Below, in pieces: positions 8,012-16,094 of a stretch of 64,000 nucleotides of DNA. The stretch covers positions 62,001-126,000 of the forward strand of contig NZ_WQCG01000003.1 in the NCBI RefSeq assembly GCF_013032505.1. Direction: 5' to 3'. Made by a program: the position numbers and the translations under genes. The notes beneath the pieces were generated by a model. That model was given only the letters and a program-made list of their open reading frames with translations. It was not told the DNA's origin and did no database searches. Positions within the stretch are counted from its first letter, which is position 1; every line of letters starts with the position of its first letter. This stretch comes from Ruegeria atlantica (GTDB lineage Bacteria; Pseudomonadota; Alphaproteobacteria; Rhodobacterales; Rhodobacteraceae).

Positions 8012-8561
8012 CGGCACTGCTGGGCAGCAAGGTGATGCCGCGCAAACTACGGGCCAAAGCCACGTCCTCCATCAACGGTTGATCGGGAAAGCCTCCCGCC
8101 TTGCGATACATCTCAGATGGAACCAACAGGCCCTGGTCGCCATACGGCAGGCTGAACAGACGACTGCGCAGATTGGCCCAACCTGCCACCCACGTCGACG
8201 CAAAGCCTGACGCCCGAAACGCCAGACGAAACGCCGCCGGGGTCCCGGTGACAAGGTGGTCGCTTACGGGTTTGCTCCAGCCGTGTTGCAGAACCGTATC
8301 GGCGTGCAGGACAAGCAACCAGTCGCCTTTGGCTGCGGCGCATCCTTTGGCTAGTTGCCCGCCGCGAGACGGCGGCCCAGCGACAATCTCAGCCCCGGCC
8401 TCATCGGCAATTTCAAGAGTATGATCGGTCGATCCACCATCCGTGACGATCAACTCGCGGATCAACCCCGCCTGCAAACCTTCCATCAAGGCCGCCAGGG
8501 TCGCAGGAAGGGTCTTTTCCGCGTTCAGGGTCGGGATGACGATGCTAATCGGCGCAGGCAC
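7887..8561 (-). CDS. TIGR04283-type glycosyltransferase (GT2 fold)
   Basis: This 224-residue GT-A enzyme opens with ISIVIPTLNAEKTL and has the nucleotide-binding TDGGSTDHT near residue 41 and the metal-binding HADT near 86. The short length and the GDQGLLVP and MEDVAL elements match the TIGR04283 family, named for members beside arsenosugar genes. No radical SAM partner (ArsS) is adjacent here, so an arsenosugar role is not supported by context. The start is GTG at 8561. The 3' end overlaps the convergent membrane-protein gene by 125 bases. Confidence 0.82.
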   Translation of the reverse strand: MPAPISIVIPTLNAEKTLPATLAALMEGLQAGLIRELIVTDGGSTDHTLEIADEAGAEIVAGPPSRGGQLAKGCAAAKGDWLLVLHADTVLQHGWSKPVSDHLVTGTPAAFRLAFRASGFASTWVAGWANLRSRLFSLPYGDQGLLVPSEMYRKAGGFPDQPLMEDVALARSLRGITLLPSSAVTSADRYQRAGWLRRGGRNLWTLTRYFLGADPETLARDYRR

Positions 8562-8635
8562 GGCGGAAACCCTCTGGTCATGGCAGCGGAAACTCCTATA
8601 TCACGAGGCCCGAGGAAAAGACGAGGACAACTCAG

Positions 8636-9373
8636 ATGCCCAACCGCCGTATTTTGCGCCTGAGCGGCTCGGACACCGACAGCTTTCTCCAAGGGTTGGT
8701 GACCAACGATATTGCAGGGTTGGACAATGGACTGGTCTACGCCGCCTTGCTGACCCCTCAAGGCAAGTATCTGGCAGACTTCTTCCTGAAACGTGAGGGT
8801 GACGCGGTGTTGCTGGACGTCGCCGAAGAACTGGCCGATGGGCTGGCGAAACGACTTGGCATGTACAAACTGCGCGCGGACGTCAGTATCGAAAACAGCG
8901 GCCTGAACCTTCAGCGCGGTACCGGCCCGACGCCCGAAGGCGCCCTGCCCGACCCGCGCCACGAAGATATGGGCTGGCGGTCCTATAGTGTGGACGCAGA
9001 AAGCGATGATGGCACCGATTGGGATGCGATCCGTGTGCGTCACTGCATTCCAGAAACCGGAATTGAACTGACCGCCGACAGCTATATTCTCGAAGCCGGG
9101 TTCGAGGCGTTGAATGGCGTGGACTTCAAGAAAGGATGCTATGTCGGTCAAGAAGTCACTGCACGGATGAAACACAAGACCGAACTGCGCAAAGGTCTGC
9201 GTAGCGTCCATGTCGACAACTCTGCAGCAATTGGCACCGCGATCACCTCCGGAGGCAAGCCTGCAGGGACTTTGTTCACCCAATCCAACGGTCGCGGAAT
9301 AGCCTATTTGCGGCTGGACCGCGTAGGTGACGACATGCAGGCAGATGACGCCACCATTCGGCTCGGCACTTAA
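8636..9373 (+). CDS. ygfZ: Folate-binding Fe-S cluster repair protein YgfZ/CAF17
   Basis: The 245-residue protein matches the YgfZ (GcvT-like) family, which uses a folate to help build or repair Fe-S enzymes such as MiaB. The family signature is present as KKGCYVGQEVTARMKHK at about residues 163-179, including the conserved cysteine, and the N-terminal region has the SFLQGLVTND element. GAGGA lies upstream of the ATG. It stands divergently from the glycosyltransferase gene with 74 bases between, and is followed by a 106-base gap with no clear signal. Confidence 0.9.
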   Translation: MPNRRILRLSGSDTDSFLQGLVTNDIAGLDNGLVYAALLTPQGKYLADFFLKREGDAVLLDVAEELADGLAKRLGMYKLRADVSIENSGLNLQRGTGPTPEGALPDPRHEDMGWRSYSVDAESDDGTDWDAIRVRHCIPETGIELTADSYILEAGFEALNGVDFKKGCYVGQEVTARMKHKTELRKGLRSVHVDNSAAIGTAITSGGKPAGTLFTQSNGRGIAYLRLDRVGDDMQADDATIRLGT

Positions 9374-9479
9374 CATGTTGCCGAACCGGCACGGCTGATC
9401 CTCCGACCGGTTTTGTATGGTTTGAACATGACCAAGCGCGCTGTCACACTGGTTTGAGTTCAGCAAACCGGATGCACGT

Positions 9480-10424
9480 ATGTTCCAGTTATACAGAGCG
9501 ATCTGGCGCGCCAGCGCTGGGCGGCAGATCATTCTTATCGTTTTGTCCATTGCGATTGCGGGTTTGGCTGCCGTTCCGCTGGAGTTTCAGCGCGATATCA
9601 TAAACCACCTGACCTCGGACGACGTTGGCACAGACAAGCTGCTCTACCTGGGTGCCGGAATGATGTCCGTCATTGTCCTTAGCCTCGCCCTTAAATGGCT
9701 ATTGGGCTATCGCGCAGGCACGTTGGGCGAAGATCTGATCCGCATGATCCGCCAAAGGCTGCTGCGGCGCGCCGAGGATATCAATGTCTCGGGTGAAACA
9801 GTGCGCAAGGGCACAATGACCACGGCGATTTCAGCTGAGTCAGAAGAGTTGGGCAAGTTTGCGGGCGGCGCGTTCTCGGACCCGGTCGTTCAGATCGGCA
9901 CGTTGATCAGTGTGATTGGTTACATCTCATCAACCCAACCGGGATTGGGCATGATTGCTTTCTCGATGATCGTGCCGCAGATCATCATTGTGCTGATATC
10001 TCAACGCAAGGTGAACGTCTTTATCGCCGAACGAGTCCGGATTTTGCGCGGAGCCACAGACAAACTGAATGTCGAGCAGATCAACGAAATCGCACGCGAA
10101 GTTGAGACCCAGTTCGACGATATCTACGAGACGCGGCGCAAAATGTTCATCTGGAAGCTGTCGGCCAAGTTTCTGTTGAGCGTCATCAACGGGGCCGGAA
10201 CGGTCGGCGTGCTGATGTTGGGTGGCTATCTTGTTTTGAATGGAAAAACGGATGTTGGCACCGTGGTGGCCGCCACCAGTGGCCTAAGCCGTATTCAGGG
10301 CCCTACGGCCTTTCTGATCGCCTATTATCGGCAGGTCAGCGCCAATCGCATCAAGTATGATCTGATGCTCGAACTTTTTGGCCCCAACCCTGAGCGGTAT
10401 CGCCACGTCAAGCGGAGTAACTGA
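9480..10424 (+). CDS. ABC-transporter transmembrane domain protein lacking an ATPase domain
   Basis: The 314-residue product has about five to six membrane segments laid out like an ABC exporter membrane domain, with the typical coupling-helix stretches (TLGEDLIRMIRQRLLRR near 85 and QINEIAREVETQFDD near 200). It stops after the last membrane helix; there is no Walker A, LSGGQ or Walker B anywhere, and the next gene is efp on the other strand. It is therefore not a half-transporter in the usual sense. It may partner a distant ATPase, or be a membrane domain turned to another use. No frameshifted ATPase follows; the terminator is only a few bases downstream. Confidence 0.75.
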   Translation: MFQLYRAIWRASAGRQIILIVLSIAIAGLAAVPLEFQRDIINHLTSDDVGTDKLLYLGAGMMSVIVLSLALKWLLGYRAGTLGEDLIRMIRQRLLRRAEDINVSGETVRKGTMTTAISAESEELGKFAGGAFSDPVVQIGTLISVIGYISSTQPGLGMIAFSMIVPQIIIVLISQRKVNVFIAERVRILRGATDKLNVEQINEIAREVETQFDDIYETRRKMFIWKLSAKFLLSVINGAGTVGVLMLGGYLVLNGKTDVGTVVAATSGLSRIQGPTAFLIAYYRQVSANRIKYDLMLELFGPNPERYRHVKRSN

Positions 10425-10428
10425 CAAA

Positions 10429-10458
10429 AAAACCGCGCGACACAGCCCACGCGGTTTT
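10429..10458. terminator. Bidirectional terminator between the ABC membrane-domain gene and efp
   Basis: AAAACCGCG (10429-10437) pairs perfectly with CGCGGTTTT (10450-10458) around a 12-base loop. A and T runs on the two sides let it work for both converging genes. Confidence 0.85.
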
Positions 10459-10480
10459 CTTTGTTTCGGTGAACGCAAGG

Positions 10481-11044
10481 TTACGCGCGTTCGGAATAAT
10501 CCATGGTTTCGGTATTCACGATGATCATCTCATCCTGACCGATGAACGGCGGCACCATGACTTTGACACCGTTATCCAGAATGGCCGGCTTGAACGAGTT
10601 TGCTGCGGTCTGACCTTTGACCACAGGCTCGGTCTCAACGATCTTGCAGGTCACTTTCTGGGGCAGCGTGGCGTTCAAAGCCTCGCTTTCATAAAACTCA
10701 ACGACAATTGTCATGCCGTCCTGCAGAAACGGACGGCGTTCACCCAGCAGCTCTGCAGGCAGTTCGATCTGCTCATACGTCTCGGAATCCATGAAGACCA
10801 GCATACCGTCAGATTCGTACAGGAACTGCTGATCTTTCTGTTCCAGGCGCACACGTTCAACTTTGTCCGCCGAACGGAATCGCTCGTTCAACTTTGAACC
10901 GTTGCGCAGATTGCGCAGTTCGACCTGTGCAAAAGCACCGCCTTTACCGGGCTTTACGTGGTCAACTTTGACTGCGGCCCACAGCCCGCCGTTATGCTCA
11001 AGCACATTTCCGGGGCGAATTTCGTTCCCATTTATCTTGGGCAT
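10481..11044 (-). CDS. efp: Translation elongation factor P
   Basis: The 187-residue protein is full length for EF-P, which rescues ribosomes stalled at polyproline stretches. The N-terminal KOW-like domain carries the loop [10 protein letters not shown] with lysine at position 34, the residue that EpmA beta-lysylates in species that have it. Two OB-like domains follow, ending with [27 protein letters not shown] sequence. A good sigma-70-like promoter stands upstream on the same strand (11087-11115). No epmA or epmB is seen in the window. Confidence 0.97.
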   Translation of the reverse strand: MPKINGNEIRPGNVLEHNGGLWAAVKVDHVKPGKGGAFAQVELRNLRNGSKLNERFRSADKVERVRLEQKDQQFLYESDGMLVFMDSETYEQIELPAELLGERRPFLQDGMTIVVEFYESEALNATLPQKVTCKIVETEPVVKGQTAANSFKPAILDNGVKVMVPPFIGQDEMIIVNTETMDYSERA

Positions 11045-11077
11045 GACTTAATTCCTTCACAAACGGTTGATGCGTCA

Positions 11078-11104
11078 GTTCCCGTCCCTATATCTGGCGG
11101 GAAC
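11078..11104. promoter_or_regulatory. Inverted repeat flanking the efp -10 box
   Basis: GTTCCCG (11078-11084) and CGGGAAC (11098-11104) are perfect inverted copies 13 bases apart. The predicted efp -10 (11087-11092) lies between them, so a protein bound to both arms could control efp. No regulator is suggested by context. Confidence 0.4.
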
Positions 11105-11115
11105 ACACCTGACAA
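11087..11115 (-). promoter_or_regulatory. efp promoter
   Basis: On the minus strand TTGTCA (11115-11110) and TATAGG (11092-11087) are spaced by 17 bases, close to the sigma-70 consensus. The predicted start of transcription is about 35 bases before the efp ATG. Confidence 0.6.
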
Positions 11116-11130
11116 GACAACGAGACCTAG

Positions 11131-11146
11131 TGCTGCACTTGCAGCA
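11131..11146. promoter_or_regulatory. 16-bp dyad in the efp/small-protein divergent region
   Basis: TGCTGCA and TGCAGCA flank two central bases, so 14 of 16 positions are symmetric. It lies 117 bases before the small conserved gene at 11263 and about 87 bases before efp. It could be an operator; no binder is known from the sequence. Confidence 0.35.
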
Positions 11147-11262
11147 AGCTATGCAAATGACGCAACGCAACTATGCATTTTAAGTGTATCCGAATCGCAC
11201 TTAATCAGTCATAAGAACCGTCACGCCGAAAATGCAAGAGCAAGAACAACAAGGAAGACGAG

Positions 11263-11583
11263 ATGAGAGATTTCGTTGACGGCACAGCCTTTAATAACGA
11301 ACAAGGCAATCGTGCACGTAAACTTTTCGCGGCCGTCGTACTGGCTGCGCTGGATGACGCTATTGCCGACGACAAGAAGTATGGCAATGGCCCGGAACAA
11401 ATCGCCCGTTGGGCACGTTCTCGTGATGGTCGCGAAGTACTGTCGTGCGCGGGTATCGACCCGAATGAGCGCGTTGTTGGCGGACTGATGGAGTTCGTTG
11501 GACGCGGTGTGCGCACTTCGGTTGCACTGTCGCGTGAAGAAAGCGAGCGCCGCAACGCCGCCCAGCAAGCAGAAGCCGCCTGA
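11263..11583 (+). CDS. Small conserved protein, DUF6280-like
   Basis: The 106-residue product is soluble and mostly helical, with no signal peptide, membrane segment or cysteine cluster (one Cys near residue 66). It resembles a small family conserved in Rhodobacteraceae that I believe is named DUF6280, but the name is from memory. The gene has its own perfect 14-bp terminator, a 218-base upstream region shared with divergent efp, and coding-like composition. A role is not known; the strong terminator and independent unit suggest it may be well expressed. Confidence 0.7.
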   Translation: MRDFVDGTAFNNEQGNRARKLFAAVVLAALDDAIADDKKYGNGPEQIARWARSRDGREVLSCAGIDPNERVVGGLMEFVGRGVRTSVALSREESERRNAAQQAEAA

Positions 11584-11604
11584 TCCAGGGCGACTATCGC
11601 ATGA

Positions 11605-11637
11605 AAAAGCGCGCTCCCAACATGGGAGCGCGCTTTT
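11605..11637 (+). terminator. Strong Rho-independent terminator
   Basis: AAAAGCGCGCTCCC (11605-11618) and GGGAGCGCGCTTTT (11624-11637) form a perfect 14-bp stem with the loop AACAT. It follows the small conserved gene by 21 bases and also suits the convergent YdjM-like gene, whose stop is at 11651. Confidence 0.92.
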
Positions 11638-11650
11638 CTTATGCCAACTG

Positions 11651-12220
11651 TCAAAAGAATAACAACCACTGCCGTGCAACCCATAGCTCGGCCACTAACA
11701 GCACCGCGAAGAATATTTTCGCCCAGACTGACATACCGCGACGCCACAAAACGGTATAACACGTGACACAAAGCACGGCGGAAAGGGGAGCGACCCACAC
11801 GGCGTGATGTGAACTGTCCCAATAACTGACCGGGCTGTGAAACACCCACTCGCTGAACGGCCAGAACTGAGGCCGCCCGTCCCCTGCATGCAGCAGAAAA
11901 TCCATCGCAAGATGCAACAATCCGGCGGATGCGCCAACGGTCAAGGCCGCCCGATGTGCCCAGACCCCAACAATCAAAGCAAACCCCCAAAGGACAAATG
12001 AATTGTCGATCGCAAACACGGTCTGCCAGCCGTCGGAAAAATAAAGCTGATCGAAGACCACATTTGGCGGTATCCCAAGCAGGAAGAGGGACGTGCCCGC
12101 CATCACATAAAGGGAAAGATCAGGCAATAACGATCCAAGCAGCGCTGCCCACAGGATTCGTCCGTGGGCGGGGCGGGCAAAGGCGGCAGCTCCGATCAAA
12201 AGATGCGCTGGCGTATTCAA
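11651..12220 (-). CDS. YdjM-like membrane-bound metal-dependent hydrolase
   Basis: The 189-residue protein has several hydrophobic helices and the His/Asp pattern of the YdjM/DUF457 family: NTPAHLLIG at the start, LLPDLSLY near residue 35 and HLAMDFLLH near 108. These residues are thought to bind metal at the membrane. A TTG at 12220 is chosen because GGAAAAGCC lies upstream and the family usually begins with MNTPAH; the frame is open to another TTG at 12244. It is divergent from cobQ with 60 bases between. Some annotations attach a cobalamin name to such neighbours of cobQ; nothing in the protein itself supports this. Confidence 0.7.
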   Translation of the reverse strand: MNTPAHLLIGAAAFARPAHGRILWAALLGSLLPDLSLYVMAGTSLFLLGIPPNVVFDQLYFSDGWQTVFAIDNSFVLWGFALIVGVWAHRAALTVGASAGLLHLAMDFLLHAGDGRPQFWPFSEWVFHSPVSYWDSSHHAVWVAPLSAVLCVTCYTVLWRRGMSVWAKIFFAVLLVAELWVARQWLLFF

Positions 12221-12280
12221 CTTTGGCTTTTCCTTTGCCTGCAAATCAGGTCATCTGCGCGTCAACATAGGAGACAGGCC

Positions 12281-13738
12281 ATGGTTCGGTCCATCATGAT
12301 TCAGGGCACCGGCAGCAATGTCGGGAAATCGGTTCTTGTGGCCGGTCTGGCGCGGGCTTTTACCCGGCGCGGCTTGCGCGTTGCACCGTTCAAACCACAG
12401 AACATGTCGAACAATGCCGCCGTCACCGAAAACGGTGGTGAGATTGGGCGCGCTCAGGCTCTGCAGGCATGGGCCGCGCGACGCGCGACGCATACGGACA
12501 TGAATCCGATCCTGCTGAAACCGGAAACTGACACTGGCGCTCAGATTATCGTACAGGGTCAGCGTGCGGGCACAATGAAAGCGGGGGATTACCGCAAAGA
12601 CAAATCCAAACTGCTGGGTGCTGCACTTGAAAGCTTTTACCGACTGTGCAGCGATGCCGACCTAATCCTAATCGAAGGTGCGGGCAGCCCGGCCGAGACC
12701 AATTTACGCAAGGGTGACATCGCCAACATGGGATTTGCGCGCGCCGCCGGCGTGCCCGTTGTTCTGGTGGGGGACATTCACCGCGGGGGCGTCATTGCCC
12801 AGATCGTAGGCACCCAGGCAGTTCTCGACGTAAGTGATCTTGAAATGATCCGGGGTTTTGCGGTCAATCGATTTAAGGGCGACGTCTCTCTTTTCGACGA
12901 AGGTCGCGATGATATCGCCGCGCGTACCGGATGGCCATGTTTGGGCGTTGTTCCATGGTTCCATGATGCGTGGAAGCTCCCGGCCGAGGATATGATGGAT
13001 ATAAGGTCCCACGCTGGCGGCGCCTGCAAAGTGGTCGTGCCGCAATTGGAACGCATGGCCAATTTCGACGATCTTGATCCGCTGTCTGCCGAACCCGGCG
13101 TCTCGGTCGAGATCGTCCCGGCAGGACACGCCCTGCCCGGCGATGCCGATTTGGTGTTGCTGCCCGGCAGCAAATCCACGATCGGGGATCTGGCCTATTT
13201 CCGGGCCCAGGGCTGGGATGTCGACCTATATGCCCACGTCCGACGAGGTGGTTACGTTCTGGGCTTGTGCGGCGGCTATCAGATGCTGGGCAAGACAATC
13301 GCTGACCCGGATGGCGTCGACGGCCGACCAGGCACCGTCGAAGGGTTGGGCCTTCTGGATGTTGAAACTGTGATGGCCGGGAAAAAACAGGTGAAACTCA
13401 CCTCAGCCCGCGCCCTTGACGGAGGAGAGCCGGTGTCGGGCTATGAAATTCACATGGGCCGCACCGAAGGCCCCGATTGTGCACGCGCTTGGCTAGAGGT
13501 AGAGGGGCGGTCAGAAGGCGCTGCTAATGGCACCGGTCGAATTCGCGGCAGTTACCTGCATGGTATCTTCAGTTCGGACGCATTCCGCGCCTCTTACCTG
13601 TCACAGTTGGGCGTGACTTCGGACCTGTCCTATGAAGACGGGGTCGATGAGACGCTGGACGCGCTGGCAGATCATCTTGAAAAGACTATGGATCTGGACC
13701 GTCTACTGGCGCTTGCCGAGACGCCACGCACTGTCTGA
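12281..13738 (+). CDS. cobQ: Cobyric acid synthase CobQ
   Basis: The 485-residue enzyme amidates adenosyl-cobyrinic acid a,c-diamide at side chains b, d, e and g, using glutamine and ATP. The N-terminal ATP-binding domain carries [10 protein letters not shown] near residue 9. The class I amidotransferase domain carries the nucleophile in [11 protein letters not shown] (Cys near 329) and the late His in SYLHGIF. AGGAGA precedes the ATG at 12281; the frame opens earlier, but those residues overlap the divergent gene. It is apart from the main cob cluster (5 kb) and has no riboswitch in the 60-base upstream gap. Confidence 0.96.
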   Translation: MVRSIMIQGTGSNVGKSVLVAGLARAFTRRGLRVAPFKPQNMSNNAAVTENGGEIGRAQALQAWAARRATHTDMNPILLKPETDTGAQIIVQGQRAGTMKAGDYRKDKSKLLGAALESFYRLCSDADLILIEGAGSPAETNLRKGDIANMGFARAAGVPVVLVGDIHRGGVIAQIVGTQAVLDVSDLEMIRGFAVNRFKGDVSLFDEGRDDIAARTGWPCLGVVPWFHDAWKLPAEDMMDIRSHAGGACKVVVPQLERMANFDDLDPLSAEPGVSVEIVPAGHALPGDADLVLLPGSKSTIGDLAYFRAQGWDVDLYAHVRRGGYVLGLCGGYQMLGKTIADPDGVDGRPGTVEGLGLLDVETVMAGKKQVKLTSARALDGGEPVSGYEIHMGRTEGPDCARAWLEVEGRSEGAANGTGRIRGSYLHGIFSSDAFRASYLSQLGVTSDLSYEDGVDETLDALADHLEKTMDLDRLLALAETPRTV

Positions 13739-13741
13739 GCG

Positions 13742-14506
13742 TTATTCGACGTTCTGCTCGGCTAGGGCTTTGTATATTTCGCGCCGGACCATCTTGCGGA
13801 CGTTACGGGTGATGCGTTCACCCAAAACACCCTGCAATTCTTCACGGACGACCTCGGCGATCATTTTGCGCAGGGCGTCTTCATCTAAGCCAGCTACCCC
13901 AGTTTCTTCCTCTGCCGCTTTGGCAGGAGGAACTGGTGCAGCAGTTTTTACCTCGGGGTCCCGAACAAACGTTGCCTTGGTCGTGGCCACAGCCTCTTTC
14001 ACTTCAGCCTTAGAGGGCTCGGCCTTCTTCTCTTCGGTTTCTGCGAATTCCTTCCGCGCGCTGAATTCAAGGGCTTTCGCCGGAGTACCGGAATACTCGT
14101 CTTCGCTGTCACCGTCCGGTTCCCACTGGTCCTCAGTGCGTGCAATCGCCGCCTCAAGCGCTTCAATCTTTGCACTCAGGCTGTTGGTCGCGTCTTTGGG
14201 CGGCTCTGGGGAAACCTGTTCTTTGTTGGCGGGATCTTCACGATTTACGATGTCACACGCGCGCAAAAGCATGGGCTTGACCGACGCATCCGCCGTATAG
14301 CCTTCTTTAACGTCGACCTCATTCTCAGGGCCGTCCTGAATGCTGGACGTTCCGCCGACTCGCAATGCATCGGTAAGCACCAATCGCCCGGGTTTGCGGG
14401 CGATTGAAGGCGTCGGTTCCGAGGTTTGCTCACCTCTTTCACCGACCAGCCGTTTGATCGAGGACAACACGTCCTCTACTCTGCCGTTCACGACTTTATC
14501 CGTCAT
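13742..14506 (-). CDS. Acidic PopZ-like protein (unknown function)
   Basis: The 254-residue protein has a short N-terminal helix (residues 9-22, RVEDVLSSIKRLVGE), a long low-complexity middle rich in Glu, Ala, Lys and Pro, and a C-terminal helical block of about 45 residues (EDALRKMIAEVVREELQG then RITRNVRKMVRREIYKAL). The order of helix, acidic linker and paired C-terminal helices is that of PopZ (DUF2497), the alphaproteobacterial pole organiser, whose N-terminus reads like EDILASIRRII. Identity is weak, so this is a suggestion. The stop lies three bases from the cobQ stop on the other strand. It could be an unrelated coiled-coil scaffold. Confidence 0.55.
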   Translation of the reverse strand: MTDKVVNGRVEDVLSSIKRLVGERGEQTSEPTPSIARKPGRLVLTDALRVGGTSSIQDGPENEVDVKEGYTADASVKPMLLRACDIVNREDPANKEQVSPEPPKDATNSLSAKIEALEAAIARTEDQWEPDGDSEDEYSGTPAKALEFSARKEFAETEEKKAEPSKAEVKEAVATTKATFVRDPEVKTAAPVPPAKAAEEETGVAGLDEDALRKMIAEVVREELQGVLGERITRNVRKMVRREIYKALAEQNVE

Positions 14507-14580
14507 TGTTCTCTACCGCTCTATCCTCAGGATTGAGTGTAGCCAAACAAACCGGGCGTCACAACAGGTAGTATTGGGCC

Positions 14581-15999
14581 CTAGTCGCGGCGCAACGCTT
14601 TGAGAACCCGATCCAGGTCCTTGCTTTGTCTGCTGACCTGAGCCGGCGCTTTTTTGACCAGATTGTAGTACAGCGTCGGATCATAGATCTGTACCGCAAG
14701 TCCCAAACGTTCGGCGGTCAACAAACCCTGCGCCTGCAACAGCTGATATGCAGCGCGGGACCGCTCAATCCGCGATGCAACCTCGGCCAGTTGCGCGTCC
14801 AGAAGGTCTTGCTGTGCGTTCAGAACATCCAGCGTGGTCCGGGCGCCCAAAGTAGCTTCTTCGCGGATACCATCAAACGCCACTTGCGATGCACGAACCC
14901 GTTCGGTCGACGCCCGCAAACTTGCTGATGCGGCCTGGAAACGAGCGTAAGCATCTGTCACACCCTGAGTGATATCCTTCTGCACATTCAACAGGTTGGC
15001 GCGTGACGCATCCCGTGTTGCCATGGCGCGGCGTACGCTTGCGGCTAGGCGACCACCGGCATAGATCGGTTGACTGAAGTCCAGCGAAACCGAGCCGTCT
15101 TCGATGTTGTCATCGTTGTCGTAGGTCTCAGTAATACCGGCGAATGCGTTCAGGCTAACGTTCGGACCCAGATTGGCGCGCTGCTGCGCGACGATCAGGT
15201 CGAAAGCGCGCACCTGGTGCTGCGCCGAAAGAATTGCCGGGTGGTTACGCTGCGCCAGACTTACGGCCTGCGCTTCCGAGCTTGGCAGATTTGGTAGGCT
15301 CGGTTGACCTGCTGTTCGTCCGGGCGATTTGCCGACTGCATTCACATATTCCGCCTGCGCCGTGTCGAGGTTACCGCGCGCAACCGCCAGATCGGCTTGC
15401 GAACTGGCAAGCTGAGCTTGTGACAGCGCGACGTCAGTACGCGTAACTTCGCCCACATCGAACCGGTCCTGCGATGCTCGCAATTCCTCGGCCGATACAT
15501 CGACGTTGTTCAGGCGAATCTGCACGGTTTCTTCCTGCAGGAGAACTTCGAGATAGGCATTTGCGCCGCGGAACAGAACCTGTTGCTCGATGTCAACAAG
15601 GGTCTGTCGGGTGGATAGCACCGTTTCTTGCGCCGACTGCTTGCCCAGTACAGAAGCCCCGCCATCGTAGAGCAGTTGGCCGAGCGTCAACCCCGTAAAG
15701 AAGTTGTTCGGGTCGGTTCTTGTCACCACATCGCTGATGTTGCGACGATTGTAGTTGCTGCTAATTGAAACCGTCCAGTTGATGATCGGTCGAAGCGCAG
15801 ACAACGCGATTGCCACGTCTTCGTCTGCTGCACGCAACAAGGCTCGGTTTTGCTCCAGCAGACCGCTGGTATTGTACGCGCCAATGAATGCGTCAGTTAT
15901 ATTGTCGGCCCAAACGGCCCGTCCCGGTACAAAGCTAAGTGCGACCCCCGCAGTCAGCGCCAGCGCCTTGACCAGCTTTCCTCCCGCCATAGAACTCAT
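14581..15999 (-). CDS. tolC: TolC-family outer-membrane efflux protein
   Basis: The 472-residue protein has a signal peptide (cleaved after AVWA, near residue 31) and the two-fold repeated coiled-coil/beta-barrel pattern of TolC channels, with stretches such as GLTLGQLLYDGG and VSLDFSQPIYAGGRLAASVRRA. It forms the outer-membrane exit duct for type I secretion or drug efflux pumps. No pump partner is adjacent, so it is probably shared by several systems. The methyltransferase homologue lies upstream on the same strand, 95 bases away. Confidence 0.93.
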   Translation of the reverse strand: MSSMAGGKLVKALALTAGVALSFVPGRAVWADNITDAFIGAYNTSGLLEQNRALLRAADEDVAIALSALRPIINWTVSISSNYNRRNISDVVTRTDPNNFFTGLTLGQLLYDGGASVLGKQSAQETVLSTRQTLVDIEQQVLFRGANAYLEVLLQEETVQIRLNNVDVSAEELRASQDRFDVGEVTRTDVALSQAQLASSQADLAVARGNLDTAQAEYVNAVGKSPGRTAGQPSLPNLPSSEAQAVSLAQRNHPAILSAQHQVRAFDLIVAQQRANLGPNVSLNAFAGITETYDNDDNIEDGSVSLDFSQPIYAGGRLAASVRRAMATRDASRANLLNVQKDITQGVTDAYARFQAASASLRASTERVRASQVAFDGIREEATLGARTTLDVLNAQQDLLDAQLAEVASRIERSRAAYQLLQAQGLLTAERLGLAVQIYDPTLYYNLVKKAPAQVSRQSKDLDRVLKALRRD

Positions 16000-16094
16000 A
16001 ACGAAATCCTCTCAAATCAAAATTACGCTGCTCTGCCGACAGTTTGCGCGTTTGTGTTCAACTAATCAAGGCAGCAGAGCAATCCGCCATTAAA

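Noticed and set aside
16030..16080. GCTCTGC/GCAGAGC inverted repeat upstream of tolC
   Set aside because: The arms are only seven bases with a 37-base spacer, so chance is likely; no T-run or promoter link was seen.
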